9,316 bases of DNA from Nitrosomonadales bacterium (GTDB taxonomy: Bacteria > Pseudomonadota > Gammaproteobacteria > Burkholderiales > SG8-41). The notes below the pieces were generated by a model, which saw only the letters and a list, made by a program, of their open reading frames with translations, did not search any database and was not told where the DNA came from. Within the stretch, counting starts at the first letter, position 1, and each line of letters starts with the position of its first letter. The DNA lies in contig VFLF01000936.1 of the NCBI GenBank assembly GCA_009885185.1, forward strand, positions 1 to 9,316, written 5' to 3'. Of this stretch, positions 1 to 6,687 are shown piece after piece. Made by a program: the position numbers and the translations under genes.

Positions 1-48
1 CCCCCACCCTCTCCCCCACCCTCTCCCGCCCCAGGGCGGGAGAGGGGG
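1..48. repeat. GC-rich inverted repeat with 12-bp tandem direct repeat
   Basis: The first 24 bases are two back-to-back copies of CCCCCACCCTCT (1-12 and 13-24). A perfect 13-bp inverted repeat overlaps the second copy: CCCTCTCCCGCCC at 19-31 and its complement at 34-46, with only CA between the arms, so a real RNA hairpin would open the innermost pairs. A T-rich stretch (GGTTTCTTT) follows on the plus strand. It could therefore act as a terminator for a plus-strand gene left of the window, or be one copy of a dispersed extragenic repeat of the CCCTCTCC/GGAGAGGG kind common in proteobacteria. The left end is cut by the window edge. I see no gene in 49-239, only short 5-6 bp inverted repeats. 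Confidence 0.6.
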
Positions 49-239
49 TTTCTTTGAGATGTGTAGATACCTATGCCCTGAAGGGGAAGGGACTGTCTGT
101 TGGTCTATACATCCCGCAGAATAGACATCAGTTTGAATCGCACCCCCGTGGCCGGCGCTTTTGCCGAACCTGTTTTCGGGCTCAAATCCATGTTTGGTTT
201 TTACCGCGGCGTGCGACGCTCATACGCGGTTCGGGAGAA

Positions 240-1241
<1,002 letters not shown>

Positions 1242-1260
1242 GTCGATCCTCCGGGAATCG

Positions 1261-1950
1261 TTACTTCGCGTAACTACAGGTCAATGTGCCCACGCCCTCG
1301 ACAAAACCTTCGAGCTTGTCGCCGCGCTGCACCGGGCCTACGCCCGCGGGCGTGCCCGACATGATGAGGTCGCCGGGACGCAACGTAATCATTTTCGACA
1401 AATACGAAATGGTCTCCGGGATATTCCAGATCAGCTCCGAGAGATCGCCCTTTTGCTTGACCACGCCATTGACCTTGAGCCAGATCGCGCCCTTGGCCGG
1501 GTGCCCGACCATGGCCACGGTTTTTAGCTCGGTGCAGGGCGCGGAGTCGTCAAAGGCTTTGCCCATTTCCCACGGGCGGCCCATCTTTTTGGCTTCGCCC
1601 TGTACATCGCGGCGCGTCATGTCGAGGCCGACGCCGTAACCGAATACGTGTTCCAGCGCTTTTTCAACGGGGATATTCTTGCCACCCTTGCCGATGGCAA
1701 CGGTCATTTCGATCTCATGATGCAGATCCTTGGTGATCGTCGGATACGGAATCGTCGCGCCGTTTTGCACAATCGCATCTGCCGGCTTCATGAAGAAAAA
1801 CGGCGGCTCGCGATCCGGGTCGTGACCCATTTCCTTGGCGTGCTCGGCGTAGTTGCGGCCCACGCAGTAAATGCGGCCAACGGGGAAAGCCTGATTGCTT
1901 TCAGCGACGGGCAGCGTGGTGGGTCCGGGAAATTCAATGACGTAGGTCAT
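1261..1950 (-). CDS. Fumarylacetoacetate hydrolase family protein (fumarylpyruvate hydrolase/acylpyruvase-like)
   Basis: Enzyme of 229 residues in the FAH superfamily, which cleaves C-C bonds of acylpyruvates or decarboxylates oxaloacetate-like acids using a divalent metal. Motifs seen: RIYCVGRNYAEHAKEMG (26-42), PPFFFMKPADA (49-59), HHEIEM (77-82) with metal ligands Glu79 and Glu81, GVGLDMTRRDVQ (106-117) with the third ligand Asp110, GKAFD (130-134), and SGTPAGVGP (198-206). The length matches YcgM/FAHD1-type single-domain members. The wording of the N-terminal motif is closest to what I recall of fumarylpyruvate hydrolases (NagK) of gentisate degradation, but no gentisate or salicylate gene is nearby, so a general acylpyruvase or housekeeping role is equally possible. 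The start has only a weak Shine-Dalgarno (AGAAAG). It sits 42 bp after the methyltransferase and 19 bp before the aldo/keto reductase. Confidence 0.9.
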   Translation of the reverse strand: MTYVIEFPGPTTLPVAESNQAFPVGRIYCVGRNYAEHAKEMGHDPDREPPFFFMKPADAIVQNGATIPYPTITKDLHHEIEMTVAIGKGGKNIPVEKALEHVFGYGVGLDMTRRDVQGEAKKMGRPWEMGKAFDDSAPCTELKTVAMVGHPAKGAIWLKVNGVVKQKGDLSELIWNIPETISYLSKMITLRPGDLIMSGTPAGVGPVQRGDKLEGFVEGVGTLTCSYAK

Positions 1951-1992
1951 GGTTTTGCTTTCTGATGAGGTAAAAAGAAAAGGCTCGCGCTT

Positions 1993-2535
1993 TCAGGATT
2001 GCCGTGCTTCGACTGCAATCCAGAATCCTTGCTCCATGCGGCTGAATTGCACCAACTCAAAACGGGACATGAATTTCGGCAACCACCACGACGGCGGCTG
2101 CTGTATCAAGTGCGCATTACGTCCGTCCGTCAAAAACTTGACAGCGGGGCCGGTATGGACGGTAAACACGCCCACGCCGAGGGTGACGCGCTTGAGGTCA
2201 TCGAGCACGTTGTCGAGCAACGGCGGTTCGATATGCTCCAGCACATCAATGCAGGCAACAAAGCGGCAAGGCTGCGGCGTCGCGGACCACTCGGGTATCG
2301 ACGGGTCATAATGATGAATGGTCAATTTTTGTTGGGTATGCTGCTGTAGCGTCTGGCCCAGCCTACCTTTGCCCGCACCGTAGTCCAGTAACTCCGTGGC
2401 GCTGACAGCCTCCATCACCTGCGCCACGATGGGCGCGTAACCCACCGACGCTACGCCGTAGTTGGGGTTTTTGTGCAACTCCTGCTGCATGCGGCGGTAG
2501 TCTTCGCTGATCAATGGCGTGGCTGTGTCACTCAT
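1993..2535 (-). CDS. Class I SAM-dependent methyltransferase
   Basis: Small Rossmann-fold methyltransferase of 180 residues from the preferred start. The SAM-binding motif I is LLDYGAGKGRLG (49-60). An acidic strand-2 region follows (HHYDPSIPEW, 74-83), then the motif IV region CIDVLEHIEP (95-104). A later stretch, HTGPAVKFLTDGRNAHLIQ (127-145), resembles a subfamily I recall from phage and surface-polysaccharide contexts; its substrate is unknown to me. The frame stays open up to an ATG at 2631, but the likely promoter places transcription start near 2627, so an internal start is required. ATG 2535 has a weak GAGA upstream; ATG 2547 is preceded by CCTCCTTACCC, which cannot serve as a Shine-Dalgarno. 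It is the first gene of a probable three-gene minus-strand operon. Confidence 0.82.
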   Translation of the reverse strand: MSDTATPLISEDYRRMQQELHKNPNYGVASVGYAPIVAQVMEAVSATELLDYGAGKGRLGQTLQQHTQQKLTIHHYDPSIPEWSATPQPCRFVACIDVLEHIEPPLLDNVLDDLKRVTLGVGVFTVHTGPAVKFLTDGRNAHLIQQPPSWWLPKFMSRFELVQFSRMEQGFWIAVEARQS

Positions 2536-2575
2536 GATCGTTCTCATGGGTAAGGAGGGCTTGCGAAAAAGGCTG

Positions 2576-2587
2576 CGGATTAATCCG
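2576..2587. repeat. 12-bp perfect palindrome in methyltransferase leader
   Basis: CGGATTAATCCG reads the same on both strands. It lies between the predicted transcription start (about 2627) and the methyltransferase start (2535), where a regulator could bind. It has no spacer, so it is more plausible as a DNA site than as an RNA hairpin. Function not known. Confidence 0.35.
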
Positions 2588-2633
2588 GAAACAACAGTGG
2601 AAAGCATGCCAGTAACCCTGTTACAAGTCACTG

Positions 2634-2663
2634 ATTATCCCGGATACCCTCTACCACGGTCAA
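2634..2663 (-). promoter_or_regulatory. Sigma70-type promoter for the methyltransferase operon
   Basis: Read on the minus strand, TTGACC (2663-2658, five of six to consensus) is followed after 18 bp by GATAAT (2639-2634, five of six). The predicted transcription start is near 2627, giving a leader of about 90 bases before the ATG at 2535. This rules out the upstream ATG at 2631. It is the best promoter match in the divergent intergenic region; I see no comparably good plus-strand promoter for yqaA. Confidence 0.6.
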
Positions 2664-2669
2664 TCCGCC

Positions 2670-2689
2670 GTCGCATCATCCCATGCGAC
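2670..2689. promoter_or_regulatory. 7-6-7 inverted repeat, candidate operator between divergent genes
   Basis: GTCGCAT (2670-2676) and ATGCGAC (2683-2689) form a perfect 7-bp inverted repeat around six bases. It lies just upstream of the minus-strand -35 box (2658-2663) and 25 bp before the yqaA ATG, a position where one regulator could affect both divergent units. No regulator gene is adjacent; the role is inferred from position only. Confidence 0.35.
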
Positions 2690-2714
2690 AATGCGCGCCG
2701 GAACATTCCCGAAT

Positions 2715-3110
2715 ATGAGCGAATCCACCAGCCTGTGGGCACTATTTGCCAGCAGTTTTCTCGCCGCGACGTTGCTGCCCGGCGGCTCGGAAGCGGTGCT
2801 GTTTGGCGTGTTAAAGCTCCATCCGGGGCAGTTGTGGATAGCGCTCGCCGTGGCGACGCTGGGTAATACGCTGGGCGGCATGTCGTCCTATCTGATCGGG
2901 CGCATTATTCCGCAAAAAACCGAACTCAAGGGACTGGCGCGCGTGCAACGTTTTGGCACGCCGATACTGCTGCTGTCGTGGGTGCCCATTATCGGCGATC
3001 CGTTGTGCGTGGCAGCAGGGTGGTTGCGGCTGAACCCATGGTTGTCCGCGCTGTTTATCGCGACGGGAAAGTTCGCGCGCTACTGTGTCGTCGCCGTGCT
3101 GGTTGTATGA
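2715..3110 (+). CDS. yqaA: YqaA-family (DedA/VTT superfamily) small membrane protein
   Basis: Integral inner-membrane protein of 131 residues with about four hydrophobic segments (roughly 8-32, 42-64, 82-104, 108-130). Its sequence follows the E. coli YqaA pattern closely: SLWALFASSFLAATLLPG at the N-terminus, GNTLGG (50-55), and LLSWVPIIGDPLCVAAGW (86-103). The family belongs to the DedA/SNARE-associated (VTT) group, some members of which are linked to lipid flipping and membrane homeostasis; the function of YqaA itself is unsettled. I chose ATG 2715 rather than the in-frame ATG at 2691 because the family begins MSExxSL. No clear Shine-Dalgarno is visible. It ends slightly earlier than the E. 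coli protein (about 142). The HIT gene follows after 37 bp, probably co-transcribed. Confidence 0.85.
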   Translation: MSESTSLWALFASSFLAATLLPGGSEAVLFGVLKLHPGQLWIALAVATLGNTLGGMSSYLIGRIIPQKTELKGLARVQRFGTPILLLSWVPIIGDPLCVAAGWLRLNPWLSALFIATGKFARYCVVAVLVV

Positions 3111-3147
3111 TGAACCGTATCGAGCCAATACAACGCCATGCAACACC

Positions 3148-3570
3148 ATGACCTGTGAATTATGCGCAACGCCCGGCGGCAAGCTGCTGTGGCAAGACAG
3201 CCGTTGCCGCATTGTCGGGGTCGAGGAGCGCGGCTATTCAGGCTATTGCCGCGTCATCTGGAACACACATATCGCGGAAATGACCGACCTCGATGACGCT
3301 GATCGCGCCCACTGCATGCGCGTGGTGCTGACGGTGGAATCCGTGCTGCGCGAACTTCTGGCGCCGGATAAGGTCAATTTAGCGAGTTTGGGTAATTTCA
3401 CGCCGCACCTGCACTGGCACGTGATTCCGCGCTTTCGGGACGACCCGCACTTCCCGCAGGCCATTTGGGGGCCGCGCCAACGTGAGACGTCGCTGAAAGT
3501 CCCGGCGGTCGTGGATCCATGGGAACCAATCGCCCGCCGGTTGGCGGTTTGGCTGAAAAACAACGACTGA
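3148..3570 (+). CDS. HIT-family protein (histidine triad nucleotide hydrolase/transferase)
   Basis: Cytoplasmic protein of 140 residues with the histidine-triad active site HLHWHVIPRF at 87-96 (His87, His89, His91; His91 or its equivalent is the nucleophile that attacks the alpha-phosphate of nucleotides). Members hydrolyse AMP-linked compounds such as ApnA or adenosine phosphoramidates. Family hallmarks also include GNFTPHLHW leading into the triad and a C-terminal Trp-rich segment (PWEPIARRLAVWL). The N-terminus carries a CxxC (Cys3, Cys6), found in several bacterial HIT proteins. The frame is open from 3085, but that would overlap yqaA; ATG 3148 gives the expected MTCELC beginning. No strong Shine-Dalgarno is seen, so translation may depend on coupling to yqaA. 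The exact substrate is unknown. Confidence 0.9.
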   Translation: MTCELCATPGGKLLWQDSRCRIVGVEERGYSGYCRVIWNTHIAEMTDLDDADRAHCMRVVLTVESVLRELLAPDKVNLASLGNFTPHLHWHVIPRFRDDPHFPQAIWGPRQRETSLKVPAVVDPWEPIARRLAVWLKNND

Positions 3571-3674
3571 GTATTTCGCGGCAATTCGTGAAGTTTCGTC
3601 AACTATTACCGGTTTAGCGCAATTTTCCCGGTGAAACGTGATGTGGTTCACAGCGACACCTTGGGCTTCTGACT

Positions 3675-3752
3675 AAGCTTGCCTCGGCTGCTCACGGCGG
3701 GAAACCGTGAGTCGGTCGGGAAACCGGTAGTATCAACATAAGCTTCAAGGAG
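3675..3752 (+). promoter_or_regulatory. Structured 5' leader with two GGGAA-loop hairpins; candidate CsrA/RsmA target
   Basis: Hairpin 1 pairs CTCACGG (3691-3697) with CCGTGAG (3705-3711) around the loop CGGGAAA. Hairpin 2 pairs CGGT (3713-3716) with ACCG (3723-3726) around CGGGAA. Thus the 10-mer CGGGAAACCG occurs twice, 19 bases apart (3698 and 3717). The self-complementary AAGCTT occurs on both sides (3675-3680 and 3740-3745), so the copies could pair and close a three-way junction. The Shine-Dalgarno AAGGAG (3747-3752) lies one base beyond this closing stem. GGA triplets in both loops and in the Shine-Dalgarno match the arrangement of CsrA/RsmA-repressed leaders. This is inference; a promoter upstream is not obvious. 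Confidence 0.4.
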
Positions 3753-3758
3753 ATGCGC

Positions 3759-5381
3759 ATGAGCATCCAGGCACAATCACTGAACAAATCATCCGCGACA
3801 CTGCAATTCCAGGACGCGGCAAGCTGCATGCGCTGGGTGGCGGGATTGCCTATCACCAACGTGCAACTGGCGCACCAGATGTTGCTGGAGCAGGTCACCG
3901 CGCTGGCGCCGGCGGAACTGCCCGCGCTGGAGCGGCTGAAAATACTCGAAGCCCTGAAGGAAACCGCCCATTTCACCCAAGCAGAGGTGGCCAAGCGCTA
4001 CCTCGGCAAGCCGCTGCCCCTGGATCAGGCCAACGCACAAGCATGGAAAAGCGTGGTCGGCCTGTGGAACGCGCTGGGCACCAACTACCACTGCTGCCTT
4101 GATGCGTATCGCGCCGGGGACCTGCCGATTTCTCCCTTTGCCGCGCTGGTAACGCTGCGCTGCCTGCGCGCGGCGGGGCATGCCCTGTTTGAACACTATC
4201 AGGTGTATCGCGAACCGGATGCGGCGGCCTGGCGCGCATTTCACGAGTTGTTTGGGTTCGCGGAAGAACACGGCATCTCGCGCATGCGCGTGCAGGACGT
4301 GTTCGCCCGCTATGACGCCGACAGCAGTTGCGCCGAAGTCTACACGCACGGCCTGCTGGCCAATCTGGCGAATCCGTACTCGTTGTCGATGCGGCAGATG
4401 GCGTTTGTGCGGCGCTGGCTGGACCAGTGGGCGTCGCTGGTGAACCTGTCGGCGCAGCCGTTGCCGCCTGGACCGATACCGCCGATCGCGGTTGATTTCA
4501 ACGGCGATGCGCCCGCCGCGCTGGCCGAACGCGTGACGCCCGGCAAGTCGGTGCGTTATCTGGATCTGGAGCAAATCGCCAAGACCTTGCGCCAGACCAT
4601 CAATCTGCTCAAGCAGGGCCAGACGCCGGGCAAACTGGGACTGGGCGAAGATGCGCGCCAGCCCGGTTGTGAAAGCCTGATCATGCTGCTGTACGTGCAA
4701 TGGTGCCGCGCCGGCACGCTGCGCACCGAAGAGCGCCGCGAAGCCAACGATCCGGCGGAAGTGTGTTTCGGCATCGCCGATACGCACAAGCTGCTCGGTG
4801 GCGAGGAAACAACAGAATTGCAGGCAACGCCGTCGTTCTCGTCACGTGACAAATGGGAAATGGACAATCTGGGTTATTCCATGCGCCTGTCGACGTCGGC
4901 GAAAATGCCGGTGATCAAAAAATCCGAGAACTGGCAGATACTCAACCAGAGCAATTCGGGCTTTATGTGCATGCTGCGCGAACCCAGCGGCTTGCAGCGT
5001 ATGAACCACAACCAGCTTATCGGCATCCGCCGCGGCGCGAACGCAGCGGATGGCCGCACCGGCACCATCCAGTGGATCAAGGTGAGTGAGAAAAACGAAT
5101 GCCAGTGCGGCATCCGCCTGTTTTCCGGCGCGCCCAAGGCGATTTCCGTGCGTCCGTCGAATTTTAATTTGCCGGGCAAGCAGGGCTTTGAACAAGCGCT
5201 GCTGCTGCCGGAAGCGGCCATGCCCGCCTCGCCCATGTCGGTGATCCTTCCGGCGGGCTGGTTTCAGGCCGGACGCATGATCGAAATTCAGGGCGAAAAG
5301 AAACAGGCCGCCAAGCTGCTGACGCTGCTCGAGCGCGGCACGGATTTCGACCGCGGCACCATCGCCATCGTCGACGCGTAA
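3759..5381 (+). CDS. Conserved hypothetical protein, 540 residues, weak C-terminal PilZ-like motif
   Basis: I do not recognise a named family. The start at ATG 3759 is chosen over ATG 3753 because AAGGAG (3747-3752) is six bases before 3759 but abuts 3753. The protein has no signal peptide or membrane segment, so it is probably cytoplasmic. Residues about 1-320 look largely alpha-helical, with many Leu/Ala and paired aromatics (for example LGTNYHCCLDAYRAG at 107-121). After a charged, less hydrophobic linker (about 320-385), residues 390-465 look beta-rich: NWQILNQSNSG at 391-401 contains N-x-S-x-x-G, as in PilZ domains, followed by LIGIRR (420-425) and GTIQWIKVSE (435-444). The RxxxR that PilZ domains use to bind cyclic di-GMP is not evident upstream, so ligand binding is doubtful. 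It appears to be transcribed alone, with a possibly regulated leader. Confidence 0.85.
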   Translation: MSIQAQSLNKSSATLQFQDAASCMRWVAGLPITNVQLAHQMLLEQVTALAPAELPALERLKILEALKETAHFTQAEVAKRYLGKPLPLDQANAQAWKSVVGLWNALGTNYHCCLDAYRAGDLPISPFAALVTLRCLRAAGHALFEHYQVYREPDAAAWRAFHELFGFAEEHGISRMRVQDVFARYDADSSCAEVYTHGLLANLANPYSLSMRQMAFVRRWLDQWASLVNLSAQPLPPGPIPPIAVDFNGDAPAALAERVTPGKSVRYLDLEQIAKTLRQTINLLKQGQTPGKLGLGEDARQPGCESLIMLLYVQWCRAGTLRTEERREANDPAEVCFGIADTHKLLGGEETTELQATPSFSSRDKWEMDNLGYSMRLSTSAKMPVIKKSENWQILNQSNSGFMCMLREPSGLQRMNHNQLIGIRRGANAADGRTGTIQWIKVSEKNECQCGIRLFSGAPKAISVRPSNFNLPGKQGFEQALLLPEAAMPASPMSVILPAGWFQAGRMIEIQGEKKQAAKLLTLLERGTDFDRGTIAIVDA

Positions 5382-5384
5382 TCC

Positions 5385-5399
5385 AGCCCGCGCCGGGCT
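5385..5399 (+). terminator. Short GC hairpin after the 540-residue gene, weak terminator candidate
   Basis: AGCCCG (5385-5390) and CGGGCT (5394-5399) pair around a three-base loop, four bases after the stop codon at 5379-5381. The following bases, TTCCTTTCC, are only partly T-rich, so termination would be inefficient or Rho-assisted. Its place between two transcription units favours a terminator role. Confidence 0.35.
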
Positions 5400-5402
5400 T
5401 CC

Positions 5403-5431
5403 TTTCCAGCCTCTGGCGGCTCGGTTATGAT
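5403..5431 (+). promoter_or_regulatory. Sigma70-like promoter for DUF971-ubiE
   Basis: TTTCCA (5403-5408, four of six to TTGACA) and TATGAT (5426-5431, five of six to TATAAT) are separated by exactly 17 bp. Predicted transcription start is near 5438, leaving a leader of about 25 bases before the ATG at 5464. The -10 box overlaps the left arm of an 11-bp inverted repeat. Confidence 0.5.
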
Positions 5432-5460
5432 GCGCGTCCCGCCACACACGGACGCGCATC
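5429..5460. promoter_or_regulatory. Perfect 11-bp inverted repeat over -10/start site, candidate operator
   Basis: GATGCGCGTCC (5429-5439) is mirrored exactly by GGACGCGCATC (5450-5460) with a 10-base spacer, ending three bases before the DUF971 start codon. As DNA, two half-sites about two helical turns apart, overlapping the -10 box and transcription start, have the geometry of a repressor operator. As RNA it would form a strong hairpin beside the start codon, but only in read-through transcripts, because the predicted start at about 5438 removes the left arm. No clear Shine-Dalgarno lies before the ATG. Confidence 0.5.
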
Positions 5461-5463
5461 GCC

Positions 5464-5838
5464 ATGGCTGCCTCCAAAGACACACCGCTGCCCACCGAGA
5501 TCAAGCTGCACCAGGTCTCGCGCATGCTTGAAATCTCGTTCGACGACGGCAAGACATTTCATCTGCCTTGCGAATTTCTGCGCGTGCATTCGCCGTCCGC
5601 CGAAGTGCGCGGCCACGGACCGGGACAAGAAACGCTGCAGATCGGCAAGAAAGATGTCGAGATCAAGGCGGTGGAGCCGGTGGGAAATTACGCCGTGCAA
5701 CTGTCATTCTCGGACGGTCACAACACCGGCATCTATTCGTGGGATATTCTCTACGACTACGGCGCGCGTCAGGATGAACTGTGGGCGCAGTACTTGCAAC
5801 GCCTGAGCGACGCAGGCCAGAGCCGCGACTCCTCATGA
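5464..5838 (+). CDS. DUF971 / gamma-butyrobetaine hydroxylase-like N-terminal domain protein
   Basis: Small cytoplasmic protein of 124 residues made up of a single DUF971 (GBBH-like N-terminal) domain, the fold that precedes the catalytic domain in carnitine-synthesis hydroxylases but here stands alone. Typical stretches are the [19 protein letters not shown] region (34-52) and [17 protein letters not shown] (70-86), followed by [13 protein letters not shown] (88-100). It carries none of the residues of a dioxygenase active site. The same gene is commonly found directly upstream of ubiE in beta- and gammaproteobacteria, so a link to quinone metabolism is suspected but, to my knowledge, not shown. 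Its TGA overlaps the ubiE ATG as ATGA (5835-5838), implying translational coupling. The start codon is GCC-ATG at 5464 without an obvious Shine-Dalgarno. Confidence 0.88.
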   Translation: MAASKDTPLPTEIKLHQVSRMLEISFDDGKTFHLPCEFLRVHSPSAEVRGHGPGQETLQIGKKDVEIKAVEPVGNYAVQLSFSDGHNTGIYSWDILYDYGARQDELWAQYLQRLSDAGQSRDSS

Positions 5839-6587
5839 ATCACACCGGCGGCGGCAACGACACCACGCACTTCGGCTACCAGCAGGTGCCGGAGAGCGAA
5901 AAAGCGCGCAAGGTCGAAGGCGTTTTTACCTCCGTCGCGGGCCGCTATGACCTGATGAACGATCTGATGTCTGCAGGTCTGCACCGGCTATGGAAAAAAT
6001 TCACAATCGATCAGAGTTATGTGCGCGCGGGCGAGCGCGTGCTGGACGTGGCCGGCGGCACCGCGGATCTGTCGCGTGCGTTCGCCAAACGTGTCGGCCC
6101 CACCGGCTCGGTGGTGCTCACCGACATCAACGCAGCGATGCTGGGCATTGGCCGTGACCGCATGATCGACGACGGCGTGTTCATGCCGGCAGTGCAGTGC
6201 GACGCCGAAAAGCTGCCGTTCGCCTCGAACCATTTTGATTGCGTCAGCGTCGCCTTCGGCCTGCGCAACATGACCCACAAGGACGCCGCACTCGCCGAAA
6301 TGTTTCGCGTGCTGCGTCCAGGCGGACGGCTGCTGGTGCTGGAGTTCAGCCGCGTGTGGAAGCCGCTGCAGGGCGCGTACGATGCCTACTCGTTCAATGT
6401 GTTGCCGAAGATGGGCGAGATCATCACCAAGGATGCGGACAGCTACCGTTATCTGGCCGAATCCATCCGCATGCACCCCGATCAGGCGTCGCTCAAGCAG
6501 ATGATGCTGGACGCCGGATTGGAGCGCGTCGAATATTTCAATCTGGCTACCGGCGTGGTAGCGTTGCATCGCGGCTATAAATTATAA
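5835..6587 (+). CDS. ubiE: Ubiquinone/menaquinone biosynthesis C-methyltransferase UbiE
   Basis: SAM-dependent C-methyltransferase of 250 residues (E. coli UbiE is 251). It methylates the benzoquinol ring carbon in ubiquinone synthesis (2-polyprenyl-6-methoxy-1,4-benzoquinol to the 3-methyl derivative) and, where menaquinone is made, demethylmenaquinol. Hallmarks: [25 protein letters not shown] at 30-54 is the UbiE signature (given in part here: YDLMNDLMS at 38-46), motif I is [12 protein letters not shown] (68-79), the acidic ribose-binding region is TDINAAML (96-103), FGLRNM is at 141-146, the second signature is [15 protein letters not shown] (158-172), and the C-terminus is [11 protein letters not shown]. 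The start at 5835 overlaps the DUF971 stop; an upstream in-frame ATG at 5781 lies inside that gene and is rejected. All expected motifs are intact. Confidence 0.97.
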   Translation: MNHTGGGNDTTHFGYQQVPESEKARKVEGVFTSVAGRYDLMNDLMSAGLHRLWKKFTIDQSYVRAGERVLDVAGGTADLSRAFAKRVGPTGSVVLTDINAAMLGIGRDRMIDDGVFMPAVQCDAEKLPFASNHFDCVSVAFGLRNMTHKDAALAEMFRVLRPGGRLLVLEFSRVWKPLQGAYDAYSFNVLPKMGEIITKDADSYRYLAESIRMHPDQASLKQMMLDAGLERVEYFNLATGVVALHRGYKL

Positions 6588-6596
6588 TATAAGTAT

Positions 6597-6652
6597 TTGT
6601 TTCAATTGACTTTTTTATTTATACTTTACCCGCCTCGCCGACACCCTATAAT
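6597..6652 (+). promoter_or_regulatory. AT-rich promoter region for the Tim44-domain gene
   Basis: The 100 bp between ubiE and the next gene are much more AT-rich than their surroundings and hold two sigma70-like candidates. The downstream one is TTTACC (6625-6630), a 16-bp spacer, and a perfect TATAAT (6647-6652), with start near 6659. The upstream one is TTGTTT (6597-6602), a 17-bp spacer, and TATACT (6620-6625). A TTGACT at 6606-6611 has no -10 box at a proper distance. The gene downstream therefore probably has its own promoter rather than relying only on ubiE transcription. Confidence 0.55.
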
Positions 6653-6687
6653 GAGTTCGTTGTACCCCTAAAAAAGACGGAGGAAAT

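Noticed and set aside
164..230. Short inverted repeats (CCGAA/TTCGG at 164-179; ACCGCG/CGCGGT at 203-230) as a terminator for the minus-strand operon
   Set aside because: Stems are only 5-6 bp and no T-tract follows on the minus strand; A-rich sequence follows the second one.
2519..2866. Plus-strand open frame of 115 codons containing a perfect TAAGGAGGG at 2551
   Set aside because: The Shine-Dalgarno-like run lies inside the frame, not before its start, and no suitable start codon follows it. The peptide is Arg-rich with no family features and overlaps both yqaA and the methyltransferase.
3085..3147. Upstream start for the HIT gene at 3085
   Set aside because: It would overlap the end of yqaA and add 21 residues not expected in HIT proteins; ATG 3148 gives the usual beginning.
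3415..3430. TGGCAC followed by TCCGC, resembling a sigma54 promoter
   Set aside because: The -12 element TTGC is missing and the site lies in the coding sequence for the conserved histidine triad.
3789..4787. Long minus-strand open frame (332 codons) inside the 540-residue gene
   Set aside because: Arg/Gln/His-rich composition with no recognisable motif; a typical antisense shadow of a GC-rich gene. The plus-strand frame has a good Shine-Dalgarno and protein-like composition.
6606..6634. TTGACT at 6606 as the main -35 box
   Set aside because: The only nearby -10-like boxes are 8 or 35 bp away, outside the functional spacing.
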